A program made the position numbers and the translations under genes. The notes beneath the pieces are model-generated. The model was not told where the DNA came from. It was given only the letters and a program-made list of their open reading frames with translations, and ran no database searches. Shown one piece after another: positions 35,942 through 45,679 of a stretch of 64,000 nucleotides of DNA (within the stretch, counting starts at the first letter, position 1; every line of letters starts with the position of its first letter). The DNA is from Bdellovibrionales bacterium CG12_big_fil_rev_8_21_14_0_65_38_15 (GTDB lineage: Bacteria; Bdellovibrionota; Bacteriovoracia; Bacteriovoracales; Bacteriovoracaceae). The stretch covers positions 1 through 64,000 of the forward strand of contig PCUW01000034.1 in NCBI GenBank assembly GCA_002787775.1. Direction: 5' to 3'.

Positions 35942-37618
35942 TTATTGGATTTGAGTATCAATATTAATCATTAAATGGCCGTTAGGGTCCACTTCTGTAT
36001 CAACAACGTTAAATGGTATACCGGCCATTGAATCCGGAATTGGAAATTCATCTGCCAAAACCATTCCTCGTACATCATTTTGAGCTGCTTTAAAGCGCTT
36101 TCGAACTTGTGGCATAACAACGCCAGACCAAGACATTAAACCTAAAAATCTTTTGATATACTTCTTATCAACATGGACGGAATCCATATCAATATCTGTC
36201 GCTATAATTTTAATTTTTCCATCTTCAACAGGAAAGTCTAAAAACATATCGAAATTAATTCTAATAGGGTTGTTGACTAAACTGGCACCGACTCCAGTCA
36301 CCGTATACTCAAGCTCTACTGACATTCGAGAAGGTGTCGAAGCATCTGCATTTTTAAGTTTAAATTCTGGGATTTTGGAGATGATATAGCTTTCACCGTC
36401 ATCGGTTTCAAACGAATTAAAGTAACCACGATTATAGCTTAACTGCACGATCCTATTAATAAAGCCTTGGTTTATTGATAAGACAAAGTCATGATTTTCA
36501 GAAACGCGGTGTTCAAGCGGTTCACGAGTTGCTTGTAAATCAGTTGAAAAACTTGTCGCTCCTTTAACTGAATCTTTAAAATATCCATCAAGAGTTAAAT
36601 GAAGACTATCTTTAACAAAGTTATATTTTTTAAGCTTAATACCCCATTGAAAAGGTGCTACGATTTGATCCAGCGGGGCACCAGCAGGATCCATCACGTT
36701 CACTTCTTTAAATAAGCCTTCTGATGTTTTTTCTCCGATCATTTCATTCATCATGACAGCGGCGTCATCATTCATCCAACCATTCATACTACCTTTAATC
36801 GCCTGAACAATTTTCTCTTCATTTTGTTTAAGCATATTTTCAAGTTCAGAATAATTGGCGCTAATCACCCTACCATTAATTCTAATTTCGATTTCAGGAA
36901 GGATAATGCCACCTTCAAAATTAGCTCCTAATGCAATCTCATCAATATTTGACTTAAGACTACCGATGACTAACTCTGGACCATTATGACCAGGCTTATT
37001 AATCAAACTCAATGGAACTTCAATTCGAAGTGGTTTTGATTCTTGATCAAGATAAAGTGAAAATTTATCAACACCAACTTGACCTAAAAAATCATTATTA
37101 AGATCTTGTGCTCTTATTTTTGCTACATTTAGGTCAAGGCCTTTTGTTTCAAGAACAAGTTTTAATTGTAATTTACCTGCCATTTTAGAAAGACGATCAA
37201 GCTCGATATGAATATCTTGCCAGTCAATGTTGACATCAATGCCTTCGAGATCAACGGCAAATTTATGCTTATTAAAATCTAAGCCCATCAAGAATCGCTG
37301 TAATGTTTGCTTGATTTGTAGAGCGGCATCACGAAGAGCGCCTGATGGAGGAAGCATATCTTCTAATGACTTTTCCTCCATCTCTACATGTTGTTTATGA
37401 AAATAGGCTTGAGATACAGATAGGCCATTGCTATTCATTAAAGCTGGCAGCCCATTAAAAATTTTATCTTGCCCTCGATGAGTTATATAAACTCCGATAG
37501 CATGTGGGATTTCACTTTCTGGTTCATAAGCAAGGACTTGCGGCGCTGTTTGCTGAGCAAGTGAAGCAAAGCTTAAGAAAGTGACAAAAGCTGCGACAAG
37601 TGTCTTCTTTTTAAACAC
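35942..37618 (-). CDS. Large exported beta-rich protein of unknown function
   Basis: 558 residues from GTG 37618 (GGAG six bases before); the signal peptide ends at SLAQQT. The sequence is long, beta-rich and cysteine-free, with repeated patterns of alternating residues (LEGIDVNIDWQDIHIELD, KKYNFVKDSLHLTLDGYF) and two roughly similar halves. This resembles tubular lipid-binding proteins of the BPI type, but that is a weak guess. It is first in a two-gene unit with the smaller exported protein. A TTG at 37630 is also in frame but is part of the ribosome site. Confidence 0.75.
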   Translation of the reverse strand: MFKKKTLVAAFVTFLSFASLAQQTAPQVLAYEPESEIPHAIGVYITHRGQDKIFNGLPALMNSNGLSVSQAYFHKQHVEMEEKSLEDMLPPSGALRDAALQIKQTLQRFLMGLDFNKHKFAVDLEGIDVNIDWQDIHIELDRLSKMAGKLQLKLVLETKGLDLNVAKIRAQDLNNDFLGQVGVDKFSLYLDQESKPLRIEVPLSLINKPGHNGPELVIGSLKSNIDEIALGANFEGGIILPEIEIRINGRVISANYSELENMLKQNEEKIVQAIKGSMNGWMNDDAAVMMNEMIGEKTSEGLFKEVNVMDPAGAPLDQIVAPFQWGIKLKKYNFVKDSLHLTLDGYFKDSVKGATSFSTDLQATREPLEHRVSENHDFVLSINQGFINRIVQLSYNRGYFNSFETDDGESYIISKIPEFKLKNADASTPSRMSVELEYTVTGVGASLVNNPIRINFDMFLDFPVEDGKIKIIATDIDMDSVHVDKKYIKRFLGLMSWSGVVMPQVRKRFKAAQNDVRGMVLADEFPIPDSMAGIPFNVVDTEVDPNGHLMINIDTQIQ

Positions 37619-37695
37619 AATAAACTCCAAATCGTTCGTTATTTAACGGACTTAATTATTTGAGAGTTTATAGAGCAAGGTTTATGCCATACGGA

Positions 37696-37932
37696 TTATG
37701 ATAAGAGAAAACTAGGTGCTGTGAAGATAATAGTACCAATACTCATCCAAAGCCCAAAACGATGAATACGCTGACCACTACCTTGGATTTGTTGACCCAG
37801 ACGCTTTGTTAAAGGCAGACGATTGAAATCGAATCCCATAATTTCAAGCCACACTCTAAAACAAGCTAAGGCAAGGATGGACGCCGTTATAAGATCATTG
37901 CTCTCACCTAAAGTGATGTTTAAAATGTTCAT
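37696..37932 (-). CDS. Small two-helix membrane protein
   Basis: 78 residues with an excellent Shine-Dalgarno (AAAGGAGGT) five bases or so before the ATG, which makes it convincing despite its size. Two hydrophobic segments (about 15-32 and 60-77) flank a basic central stretch (NRLPLTKRLGQQIQGSGQRIHR), so it should be a membrane hairpin with a cytoplasmic loop. No family recognised. It is divergent from the Ntn-hydrolase-like gene, 36 bases apart. Confidence 0.75.
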   Translation of the reverse strand: MNILNITLGESNDLITASILALACFRVWLEIMGFDFNRLPLTKRLGQQIQGSGQRIHRFGLWMSIGTIIFTAPSFLLS

Positions 37933-37968
37933 ACGACCTCCTTTATTATCAACTATGGGAAGAAAGTA

Positions 37969-39588
37969 TTGAAATCATCAGATTCAATCCCTTTCATTGA
38001 TTTAATCGGTGATAGTGATGAAAATTTTTACCAATTAGGGCTTAAAGACGCTGAAGCGGCTAAGCTTTCCCTACGTCACACTGAAAACCTGATAAAAACA
38101 CCATGGAACTCGCTTGATTCTAGCTTACGCTTTTTGGCCGAGTCGATGTTTAAGAATTCCAAGTCTTGGAAAGCGCGATTCGCACCTTGGACCAAGGCTT
38201 ACGCTGAAGGCTTAGGCATCAGTCATGAGAAATTTCTCTTAGTTTTGCTTGTTCCTGAACTCACGGCCTGTTTTTCCAAATGGATGCCAAGACTACCTAA
38301 GGCCTTACTTGGTTGCTCGTCTTTATTTTATCGAAACGAAGATTCTGATTTAGTTCACTTAAGAACATTAGACTTACCACTTGGACAAAACTTTGCTGAA
38401 AACGAACGATTTTTAAGAACTCAATTTAAAGATCAACCAACAATTGTCTCCTATGGTAGTGCTGGCTTTCCCTACCCTTCGCTAACTGCAACAACGAGCG
38501 AAGGTATAACTCTAGCACTTCATCAAAAATTTAGTGATCAATTTGACGCTAACGGTACTCCGATCTTTGAGCTTGCCAATGAAATGCTCATTCGTTGCGG
38601 TGATCTTAAGACTTGCCTGGGCTTTCTTAGAAAATCTAAAAGTCTTACGACCTGGGCCTTTCATTTGGGTTTTAAAGATGGTCAAGTTTTAGAAGCTGAT
38701 TTGAGTGGAAGCGAATTACAGTACCAAACTTATAATATCGATGATCATCAATCACTTTATTTTAATAATCGCTTAATTGACGAAAAAAAGATGGCCAAAG
38801 ATTTAGCTCCACTGAACTTTGAGTTTTATAACTCTTCGAGAAACCAAAGTGCAAAAAGAAAACTTAAAAAAATTACTACTAATGAGCAGATTCATACAAA
38901 AGATCTATTAAAAGTTTGGACGGCACTGGAAAATCGAAAATCTTATGGATTGGATGTTTTAACTCCATCAAGCTTACACGTCGCTGCGATGATACCGGCC
39001 AAAGCATCGATTCACGCTGTGATGGGAGATGCTCCAAAAACCTGGAAAGGTCTTGTTCAAATTGAAAGTGGTCTTTGGGGAAATGAAAAATACAAATCTC
39101 AAGTCATTGGTAAAGAAAAAGAGCTGAGTTCTCATGACAAAGCCTGGAACCATATGATGCTTGCACAGTCTTATCATGACAATGGTGATATCCATAAGCT
39201 TCATCATCATTTGCAGCTAGCACTTAGAAAAATGAAAGGTCATGGGCTTGAAAATACCATTAGACTTTTTCATCTCATTTTTAGTTTCATACACGAAACC
39301 AATCCAAAAGCTCTATCCCAAATTGCCAGCGATACTGTTGAGCTTATTCCTAGTTTAGACAAAACCATCGTCGATCATGCGTGGCTTTTGGTCTTTAGAA
39401 TCGAAAAAATATTAGATCTTCCATTAAGTGTCTACGCTGCTCAAATTCATCACCCCTCTCTGGCTCGATTAATTGACATCGAAAGCTCTATTCCAACTAT
39501 CGTTTTTAAAAGAACGATTAGAAGCATGATCTTTCCTAGAATTGAACTTTTAGACATCTTTTATCTTCATCAGCGAATAGAGTCTTAA
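37969..39588 (+). CDS. Ntn-hydrolase-like protein (C45/acyl-transferase type)
   Basis: 539 residues from TTG 37969. The pattern fits the C45 acyl-transferase/choloylglycine hydrolase group: a leading segment, then Gly-Cys116 in LLGCSSLFYRNED, where cleavage would expose an N-terminal nucleophile Cys, followed by LVHLRTLDLPLG (the R-x-L-D element) and SYGSAGFPYPS. Such enzymes cut or exchange amide-linked acyl groups. There is no signal peptide, unlike many relatives. The final 190 residues look helical (TPR-like) and are extra to the usual family length. Substrate unknown. Confidence 0.7.
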   Translation: MKSSDSIPFIDLIGDSDENFYQLGLKDAEAAKLSLRHTENLIKTPWNSLDSSLRFLAESMFKNSKSWKARFAPWTKAYAEGLGISHEKFLLVLLVPELTACFSKWMPRLPKALLGCSSLFYRNEDSDLVHLRTLDLPLGQNFAENERFLRTQFKDQPTIVSYGSAGFPYPSLTATTSEGITLALHQKFSDQFDANGTPIFELANEMLIRCGDLKTCLGFLRKSKSLTTWAFHLGFKDGQVLEADLSGSELQYQTYNIDDHQSLYFNNRLIDEKKMAKDLAPLNFEFYNSSRNQSAKRKLKKITTNEQIHTKDLLKVWTALENRKSYGLDVLTPSSLHVAAMIPAKASIHAVMGDAPKTWKGLVQIESGLWGNEKYKSQVIGKEKELSSHDKAWNHMMLAQSYHDNGDIHKLHHHLQLALRKMKGHGLENTIRLFHLIFSFIHETNPKALSQIASDTVELIPSLDKTIVDHAWLLVFRIEKILDLPLSVYAAQIHHPSLARLIDIESSIPTIVFKRTIRSMIFPRIELLDIFYLHQRIES

Positions 39589-39728
39589 AATTGCCAATTT
39601 AAAATGGCATTAAGTTTCACCGCTAACTAACCAATTTTTTAAAGATTTCAGTATCTTAGTAATCTAGTCAATTTTAAGTTAATAGCTTGCCCCTAAATGC
39701 CGATAAACTAGCTGAAAGGATTTAATTT

Positions 39729-40268
39729 ATGCTTAGATCGCTAGTTTTATTTAGCCTAATTTTCAATACGATAACAGCTTATTCAAAAGTTGAGACGGTT
39801 AAATTAAAACGCGTCAACCTAGGTCTTGATGTTCCCAAAGATTGGTTTGTTAAAGTTGGATTAATGGGAATACCACTGGTTTTAATTTCAAAAACTATAA
39901 ATAATCAAAAAGCTAGTCTTAGTTTTACTCCTACTAAACATGAAAAAGTTCTGCCATCTACTATTAACGATTTGCGTGGACAATTTGAGCAATATAAATC
40001 TGGTCGCGAAGTTTGGATGAATAAGCGTTACGCTAAACTTGTAAAATTCATTGATCCAAAAATTGTAGAAAACAAAGAGAACTCTGCAGCCGTTGTAGGT
40101 TTTGAATATATTATGGATGATAGGAAGTTTGCAGAATATAGCATCAATATATTTTGTAAGGATCGATATATTTTTTCAAAACTTCTTTATGAAGTAGGCT
40201 CTCATCCAAATGCTTATAGCCAAGCGATGAAAACGGTTAGTTCACTTAATTGTAAGGAGTGGAAATAA
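39729..40268 (+). CDS. Exported protein of unknown function
   Basis: 179 residues with a signal peptide (MLRSLVLFSLIFNTITAYSK) and AAAGGAT before the ATG. The mature part is a mixed alpha/beta domain with a central V-P-KDWFVKVGLMGIPLVLISK segment as in DcrB/PsbP-like small domains, and two cysteines near the C-terminus (IFCKD, LNCKEW). It is coupled to the giant exported protein by a one-base overlap (TAATG), so the two probably act together. The 140 bases upstream hold no gene. Confidence 0.75.
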   Translation: MLRSLVLFSLIFNTITAYSKVETVKLKRVNLGLDVPKDWFVKVGLMGIPLVLISKTINNQKASLSFTPTKHEKVLPSTINDLRGQFEQYKSGREVWMNKRYAKLVKFIDPKIVENKENSAAVVGFEYIMDDRKFAEYSINIFCKDRYIFSKLLYEVGSHPNAYSQAMKTVSSLNCKEWK

Positions 40269-43200
40269 TGAAATCCGCTCAATTACGATTAATCACTACT
40301 TTTATTATTCTTTTTTCATTTTATGGAAATTCACTAGCTCAAGTCATAGATCCAGTTGATCCATTTTCAGATTTAGAGCCGGCACAACAAATTAAAATTG
40401 AAGATCCGGAATATTTAGCAGCACTCGAATCAGTGAGTGAAGAAGATCTTCAACAGGAAGTTTTGCAAAGAATGCTGATGTTTCAAGCTCAGCAGTGTAT
40501 GGATGATAAAGGAAATATTCCTTATAATAAGACTGTTACAATAAACCGCGAAGGCTCTGATCATGATGAGATTATTAATTGTAATGATATCGCAGCAATG
40601 CAGTACCAAATCATGGTGGCCGATCAAGGCTTAAGCGAGCGCCAAGCAATATCTTGTGTTACCTCTGGTTGGCACGCGGAAGATCGTCTCTCTTTTGTCA
40701 GAGACCTAGAAATTCCTGTTGAAGAAGCTTTGGCTTGTCCTGGAAAAAATACTAGTTCATTAAAATGTATGGGTGAATTTGTTTGCGGTGCTTACGCAGG
40801 TATCGCTGGCATGGTTCCCGTTGGTGGAGCAGCTCTTCAAGATTGGATGAGTGGTTGGGCCAAAAATACATTCGATATGAATTGTTCTGCAGGCAAGACT
40901 CTTAGTACTATTGGAAATTGTTTAACTGAAGTTGTTTGGGGTGTAATTAAAAATATCGTTGGTAATCTTGAATTTGTAGCCGATGGTATTCGATGGGTTG
41001 GTAATGCTATAGCTGACGGAGCTCGATCGGTCGGTAGGGCATTATGTTTTTGGTGTGAAGACGAACACGAAGATGTTTCAAGTGATCAACAACACCTTAT
41101 CAACTCATCGGAAGAAATCCGAGAGCAAAATACTCGCCAAGCTAATAAAGCTGAAGAAGAATCTGGAAATGCCTTTACAAGATTCTTTTCAAATATTGGT
41201 GGTTTTCTTAATGACATGATTGCAGAGCCTGCCGGTAGGAACTTTGGTTGTGCAAAATGGGAAGGAAATCGTTTCACCAATACAACAAATTTAGGCCTTG
41301 ACAGCGTCATGGGCAACGATGACAACTCAAATGCCGTTCGCTGTGCTGAACCAATGGCGAGTTGGGAATGCGCGAGTTGTTCTCAAAGGGCCCAGCTTGT
41401 TTGTGGAGTTGTTGGTTTTCTAGGCGGAGAGGCAATTACGACATTACTTACAGGTGGAGCCGCTAGACTTGCAAAACTTGGCGCAACTGCCTTAAAAGGA
41501 ACTAAGACTGCAGCAAGAGTTGGTGAAGTGGCCTCTGGAATTGCGAGATCAACCTCTCGTGGCCTAACGTCTTATGCAGGTCGAGGTTTCTCTTTAGTTA
41601 AAAATACACGCATGGGTAGTATGTTTTTTCAACTTGGAGATAAGGCCGTCAATGTCGGTGGACGTTTTCGTAACTCTCTCGTTGAAGGATTTCAAAGTTT
41701 AAGACAAGCAAAAATAGCTGGTAAGTCGGTTGATGAAATCGCCCGAGCAAGTATCAATGGTACTTTAGATGGAGTCAGCGCAGCAGGTGGCTGGGCTTCT
41801 CGACAAGGTATTAGAGCGAAACGAGCACTATTTGGAAAGTACAGTCCACTATCACCGGTTAAGGGATACTTTAATCTACTCGACGATGCCTTCGCTCTAG
41901 GAGCAGGTGGTAAAGCTGGACTACTAGCAGCTAGAGCGGCCAGAACACAATCACAAGTTAGAAACTCAATGGTTCTAGCTAGAAGTTCTATGCCTAAAGG
42001 CTCAAAGATGAGTGCAGATCTTGTTAAAGCTCAATCACGTGTTGATGATGTGCTAGGCAAGATTAAAAGTCTCACAGATGAAGCAAAAAATACGAAGATA
42101 AGTCCAGCCAGAAAAGCACAAATTAACAATCAGATGACTAGTCTGTCTCGAGAATACAACGCCGTTACAAAAGGTTTTGAAGACGCCTATCGAACTGCAA
42201 GAACTGAGCTTACGGCGCAAAGAACAGCGGCAAAAGAATTAGCCCAACGTCAGGCCAGAGAGTTAGCAGAACAACAAGCGAGAGCGGCACGAGAAGCTGC
42301 AACGAATTCGAGACAATCGAATGCACTTGTACCGTACCAAACAAATAATCCTCCAGCATTGCAGAGGACTGTCTCAAGAAATTCAAACACTATTGCTCCA
42401 ACAACAACTCGATCGATTACAAACACTAACCAGTCAGTTGTAACGCCGATATCTAGAAATTTAGATACAGTTCCAAGAAATACTAGAACAATTAACCAAG
42501 CTCTACCTAGTGGTTGGAATCCTGTTACATCGGGCAGAAACTTAAGCGGCAGCGAAGTCGCTCGTGTTACATCGAATCTCGAAGAAGGTTTAGAAGCTGG
42601 AAGTATTCTTCGCTACAATGTCCGCCGTGCAAATGGAAGCGACACTTGGCTCTACAATGCAAAAACTAATCCTGTTACAGGTGAAATATCAGGTAACTTA
42701 GGTCGATCTACCAATAGAAATGTTACAACTTTTAAGTTAGAAGAAGTGGAATTATTACAAGCAAAGGTTGATATGCCTATTGATGGCGTAGCTCGTATCG
42801 GTGGTAATTCTCGTACAATCCCTTTAAACTTTAAGGCCGTAACTGATCCAGATGTTGCCAAAGTTATACGACAAGCAGGAAACGCAACTTCTCCTCAAGC
42901 CGTCAGAGAACTTGAAGGCTTAATGAAAGGTATGAAACCTGATCAAATCAGACAAATTGGTGCTGAAGCCATAAGAAACTTGCAAGCGGGTAGAGCTGCA
43001 AGTCCTGGACAAGTTGCTGCTTATTTAAAATCAATGCCGGGCTATCGTACACTTGATAATATTCCTCACTTAGATGATGCTGTAAGGGCCATGAATGCTG
43101 GCAGTATCGATGACGCGATGGAAATTATTGATAATGCGGTTAGAGGTAGCAGTCCGCAAACAGCAATGATTAGAGATAGCTTAAAGGATGCAATCGCAAC

Positions 43201-44518
43201 CACGATGATTTTAAGAACTCCGACTGGCGCAATTGCAGCAGGAAATATGGGTTATCAAGCTGTCAGAGAGACAAACGTCACCACTCTCCCATCAACACAA
43301 GTCATTACAGATCCTGCAAGACTTTTACCTGCTCCAAGTAGCACTGCCCTTGTACCCACATCAACAACTGCAGTTGTGCCGACATCAACAACTGCCTTAA
43401 CAACTACTGGCAGAACTGGCGTTGTAGGAGTAGTCACAAACGGTGAAGTCACTGGAGCTGTGGTTCGAAATATTGATGAAGTTACAGACGGAGTCAGAGG
43501 CACAGTTGGCGCAGGTGTAAGAACTGGTGACGATATCATCTATGTCGATGCTGTTGGTAATGCCTCAAGAAATCTTGACGATCTTCCACTAACTAACACT
43601 AACAATGCTTTAAGAAGTGGGACACGCAATGTAAGTGATAATACTGTAGGGTTAGGTAGTTCTAGAAGAGGAGCACGAATTCCTCCAACAGTTGGAGGAA
43701 GAGTTATTGCTGGCGGAACAGTAGTAGGTGCAGTGCTTAATAATAATACTGAGCCAGATCTTTATACAGGTATAACGAGCAATAATGAATCTCAAAAGCA
43801 GTGTCATATCGATATTTATAAATCCGCAGAGCTTTTAACTGATCCTGAATTAGCTCGAACAAATATTACTTATGAGTGGCTAAAAGAAGATGAATCAGTG
43901 ATTAGTGGTTGTTCAACAAAGGCATGCGACTATCCTGCTGGTACTTCAAAAATGTTTGTACGTTTTAAAATTAATAATGAGACCTACATTAGCACTTGTA
44001 AAAGAGAAATATCTATTACAAACGGTGGAAATTCAACACTTCCTAACTATAGCTTGTCCGCTGTGTATGTCACAGGCTCACCAGCGACTTGTGAAGCAAA
44101 GGTTTCAAAAACACAAAATGAACAAAAGACAGAGCTAGATGCTTCTGCAATGGCAACGGATAAAATAACAATTAAATGGTTTAAAGAAGAAGCAGCGACT
44201 GCTGGTAGTGAAATTTGTGCGGGTTCGATCACGTGTGCTCTTCCGGCTAGCTCAGAGAAATTGTATCTACGAGCCTATAAAGACAATACTCAATTTGGAA
44301 CGTCGACATGCCAAGAAGTTGGTTCCAGAAATCCAGCAGGTCCAAATATTACACGTCCGTATGATATTAAAGATGAAGAAGATGGAAATAGAAATGGCTC
44401 AGATATCGATATGGCGAGCCAGTTCTACGAACAACAGCGCTCACCTCCTCCATCATTGTTCCAGGCGGCACCTATTCCACGTCGCCCGACACATTATCTG
44501 CATAGCGGCTGGTACTAA
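40268..44518 (+). CDS. 1417-residue exported modular protein
   Basis: I start at ATG 40268, with AAGGAG eight bases before. A signal peptide (ending SLAQVI) precedes: an N-terminal cysteine-containing domain (about 30-400) with a hydrophobic GAYAGIAGMVPVGGAALQDW segment; an Arg/Ala-rich helical region with a coiled coil near 640-680 (AQRQARELAEQQARAAREA); a Thr/Asn/Ser-rich stretch; a folded region near 750-950; a Thr/Val-rich linker; and two similar Cys-containing Ig-like repeats near 1170-1240 and 1265-1345, each with an EWLKE/KWFKE strand and paired cysteines. It ends Pro-rich. Secreted toxin, surface or prey-interaction protein are possible; none is shown. Confidence 0.85.
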   Translation: MKSAQLRLITTFIILFSFYGNSLAQVIDPVDPFSDLEPAQQIKIEDPEYLAALESVSEEDLQQEVLQRMLMFQAQQCMDDKGNIPYNKTVTINREGSDHDEIINCNDIAAMQYQIMVADQGLSERQAISCVTSGWHAEDRLSFVRDLEIPVEEALACPGKNTSSLKCMGEFVCGAYAGIAGMVPVGGAALQDWMSGWAKNTFDMNCSAGKTLSTIGNCLTEVVWGVIKNIVGNLEFVADGIRWVGNAIADGARSVGRALCFWCEDEHEDVSSDQQHLINSSEEIREQNTRQANKAEEESGNAFTRFFSNIGGFLNDMIAEPAGRNFGCAKWEGNRFTNTTNLGLDSVMGNDDNSNAVRCAEPMASWECASCSQRAQLVCGVVGFLGGEAITTLLTGGAARLAKLGATALKGTKTAARVGEVASGIARSTSRGLTSYAGRGFSLVKNTRMGSMFFQLGDKAVNVGGRFRNSLVEGFQSLRQAKIAGKSVDEIARASINGTLDGVSAAGGWASRQGIRAKRALFGKYSPLSPVKGYFNLLDDAFALGAGGKAGLLAARAARTQSQVRNSMVLARSSMPKGSKMSADLVKAQSRVDDVLGKIKSLTDEAKNTKISPARKAQINNQMTSLSREYNAVTKGFEDAYRTARTELTAQRTAAKELAQRQARELAEQQARAAREAATNSRQSNALVPYQTNNPPALQRTVSRNSNTIAPTTTRSITNTNQSVVTPISRNLDTVPRNTRTINQALPSGWNPVTSGRNLSGSEVARVTSNLEEGLEAGSILRYNVRRANGSDTWLYNAKTNPVTGEISGNLGRSTNRNVTTFKLEEVELLQAKVDMPIDGVARIGGNSRTIPLNFKAVTDPDVAKVIRQAGNATSPQAVRELEGLMKGMKPDQIRQIGAEAIRNLQAGRAASPGQVAAYLKSMPGYRTLDNIPHLDDAVRAMNAGSIDDAMEIIDNAVRGSSPQTAMIRDSLKDAIATTMILRTPTGAIAAGNMGYQAVRETNVTTLPSTQVITDPARLLPAPSSTALVPTSTTAVVPTSTTALTTTGRTGVVGVVTNGEVTGAVVRNIDEVTDGVRGTVGAGVRTGDDIIYVDAVGNASRNLDDLPLTNTNNALRSGTRNVSDNTVGLGSSRRGARIPPTVGGRVIAGGTVVGAVLNNNTEPDLYTGITSNNESQKQCHIDIYKSAELLTDPELARTNITYEWLKEDESVISGCSTKACDYPAGTSKMFVRFKINNETYISTCKREISITNGGNSTLPNYSLSAVYVTGSPATCEAKVSKTQNEQKTELDASAMATDKITIKWFKEEAATAGSEICAGSITCALPASSEKLYLRAYKDNTQFGTSTCQEVGSRNPAGPNITRPYDIKDEEDGNRNGSDIDMASQFYEQQRSPPPSLFQAAPIPRRPTHYLHSGWY

Positions 44519-44544
44519 AAACTAATCTCGACTAAGCTTAAAAT

Positions 44545-45624
44545 ATGTTAAAAAAATCAATGGTGAGTTTACTCACCATTTTTTTATTTCTACCGCTCCA
44601 CCTATTGGCGCAGCAAATCACTAAAGCTCCTGCTTGGAGCTCTTTTGAATCATTTACCTTTGCTTCTGATCAAGACTTTTTAACCAATTCTTTACTCGTC
44701 GTAAAAGATGGTGAGGTTATTTACGAGAGATACCGTGAAGGTTTTCAAGCACAAACCAAACAACAAATCTGGTCCATGTCCAAATCTATCTCTGGCCTCA
44801 TTATTGGTAAGGCCATCAATGATAAAATTATTGGCTTACAAGACTCAGTCTCGAAGTATTACCCTGAGGCACCTAAAGACGTCACTATTTCCCACTTGCT
44901 CAATATGGTCTCAGGATTAGAGTGGAACGAAGGCTATGAGTATAATCCTGTCGGCAGTGATGTCATTAATATGCTCTACACTGAAAACTATAAAGATATG
45001 GCAAGATTTACGGCAACTAAAGGCCTTGCTTATCCTGCAGGATCATTTTTCAAGTACAGCTCTGGATCAACGAATCTATTGATGGGGATTCTCTCAAAAG
45101 CAATGGGACCTAATGATTATGCTGACTACCCATGGCGATCATTTTTTAATCTATTAGATATTGATGACGTGACTTGGGAGAGAGATCATCGAGGAACATT
45201 TGTTGGTTCTTCCTATATTTTTATCAAGCCACGAGATTTAGTTAAAATTGGACAACTTTTTTTAGACCAAGGACGCTATAAAAATAAAGTCATTGTTGAA
45301 GCATCTTGGTTGGAACAATCAAGTACTCCCTATCCTTATTTCTACGTCAAAGAGAGGGACATAAAAAATAATGATGGTTTTGCTTATTCAAATCAGTGGT
45401 GGCTCAATGCCGCTCTTCCATACCCAGACGGAAGCCTTAAGAGTCGCTACCCTTCGCTTCCAGCCGATGCAATTTTGGCCTTAGGTCATTGGGGACAAAT
45501 GCTAGTGATATTACCCGAGCAAAAAACTATCATTGTAAGAACTAGTCAGGATAAAAAAGGAAAACTTAATCGTGATGAGTTCTTTTCACTCTTCATGCGC
45601 GCTTATGAGCAGGCGTATCCTTGA
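44545..45624 (+). CDS. Exported serine hydrolase of the beta-lactamase fold
   Basis: 359 residues; signal peptide ends at HLLAQQ. The class C beta-lactamase/DD-peptidase fold is shown by SMSK (Ser77 nucleophile, Lys80), a YSSGS element near 170 in place of YxN, and GHWGQ near the end. Family members include carboxypeptidases, esterases and beta-lactamases, so periplasmic hydrolysis of an ester or amide is all that can be claimed. The start region carries an intrinsic terminator inside codons 5-14. There is no strong Shine-Dalgarno. Confidence 0.88.
   Translation: MLKKSMVSLLTIFLFLPLHLLAQQITKAPAWSSFESFTFASDQDFLTNSLLVVKDGEVIYERYREGFQAQTKQQIWSMSKSISGLIIGKAINDKIIGLQDSVSKYYPEAPKDVTISHLLNMVSGLEWNEGYEYNPVGSDVINMLYTENYKDMARFTATKGLAYPAGSFFKYSSGSTNLLMGILSKAMGPNDYADYPWRSFFNLLDIDDVTWERDHRGTFVGSSYIFIKPRDLVKIGQLFLDQGRYKNKVIVEASWLEQSSTPYPYFYVKERDIKNNDGFAYSNQWWLNAALPYPDGSLKSRYPSLPADAILALGHWGQMLVILPEQKTIIVRTSQDKKGKLNRDEFFSLFMRAYEQAYP
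44559..44585 (+). terminator. Intrinsic terminator inside the next gene's signal-peptide codons
   Basis: AATGGTGAG, loop TTTA, CTCACCATT followed by TTTTT (run of seven T ending at 44585). It ends the transcript of the 1417-residue protein gene 40 bases after its stop but lies inside codons 5-14 of the hydrolase gene. Confidence 0.75.
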
Positions 45625-45650
45625 CGAATACTTTGCGCTCACGTTCTAAT
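45621..45650 (+). promoter_or_regulatory. Sigma-70-type promoter
   Basis: TTGACG (45621-45626), 18 bases, TCTAAT (45645-45650), each five of six. The -35 overlaps the stop codon of the hydrolase gene. Transcription would begin near 45657, before the TAGGAG site of the repeat protein. Confidence 0.5.
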
Positions 45651-45679
45651 AAATAAAATACTTATCATTTAGGAGTTTC

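Noticed and set aside
39589-39728. Possible terminator TGCCA-N8-TGGCA after the Ntn-hydrolase gene
   Set aside because: Only five pairs and no T-run, so I do not call it a terminator; no gene fits in this 140-base gap.
40430-40627. His-rich minus-strand frame
   Set aside because: Antisense shadow of the large exported protein; no start context.
43255-43539. Minus-strand Thr/Val/Pro-rich frame of 94 codons
   Set aside because: It is the antisense of the low-complexity Thr/Val linker of the 1417-residue protein, so its composition is a by-product.
44528-44540. CGACTAAGCTTAA resembling the 18000-18010 CTTAGTCTAAG and 63444 CTAAGG motifs
   Set aside because: I considered a shared regulatory motif, but CTAAG is short and common in AT-rich DNA; no consistent position relative to starts.
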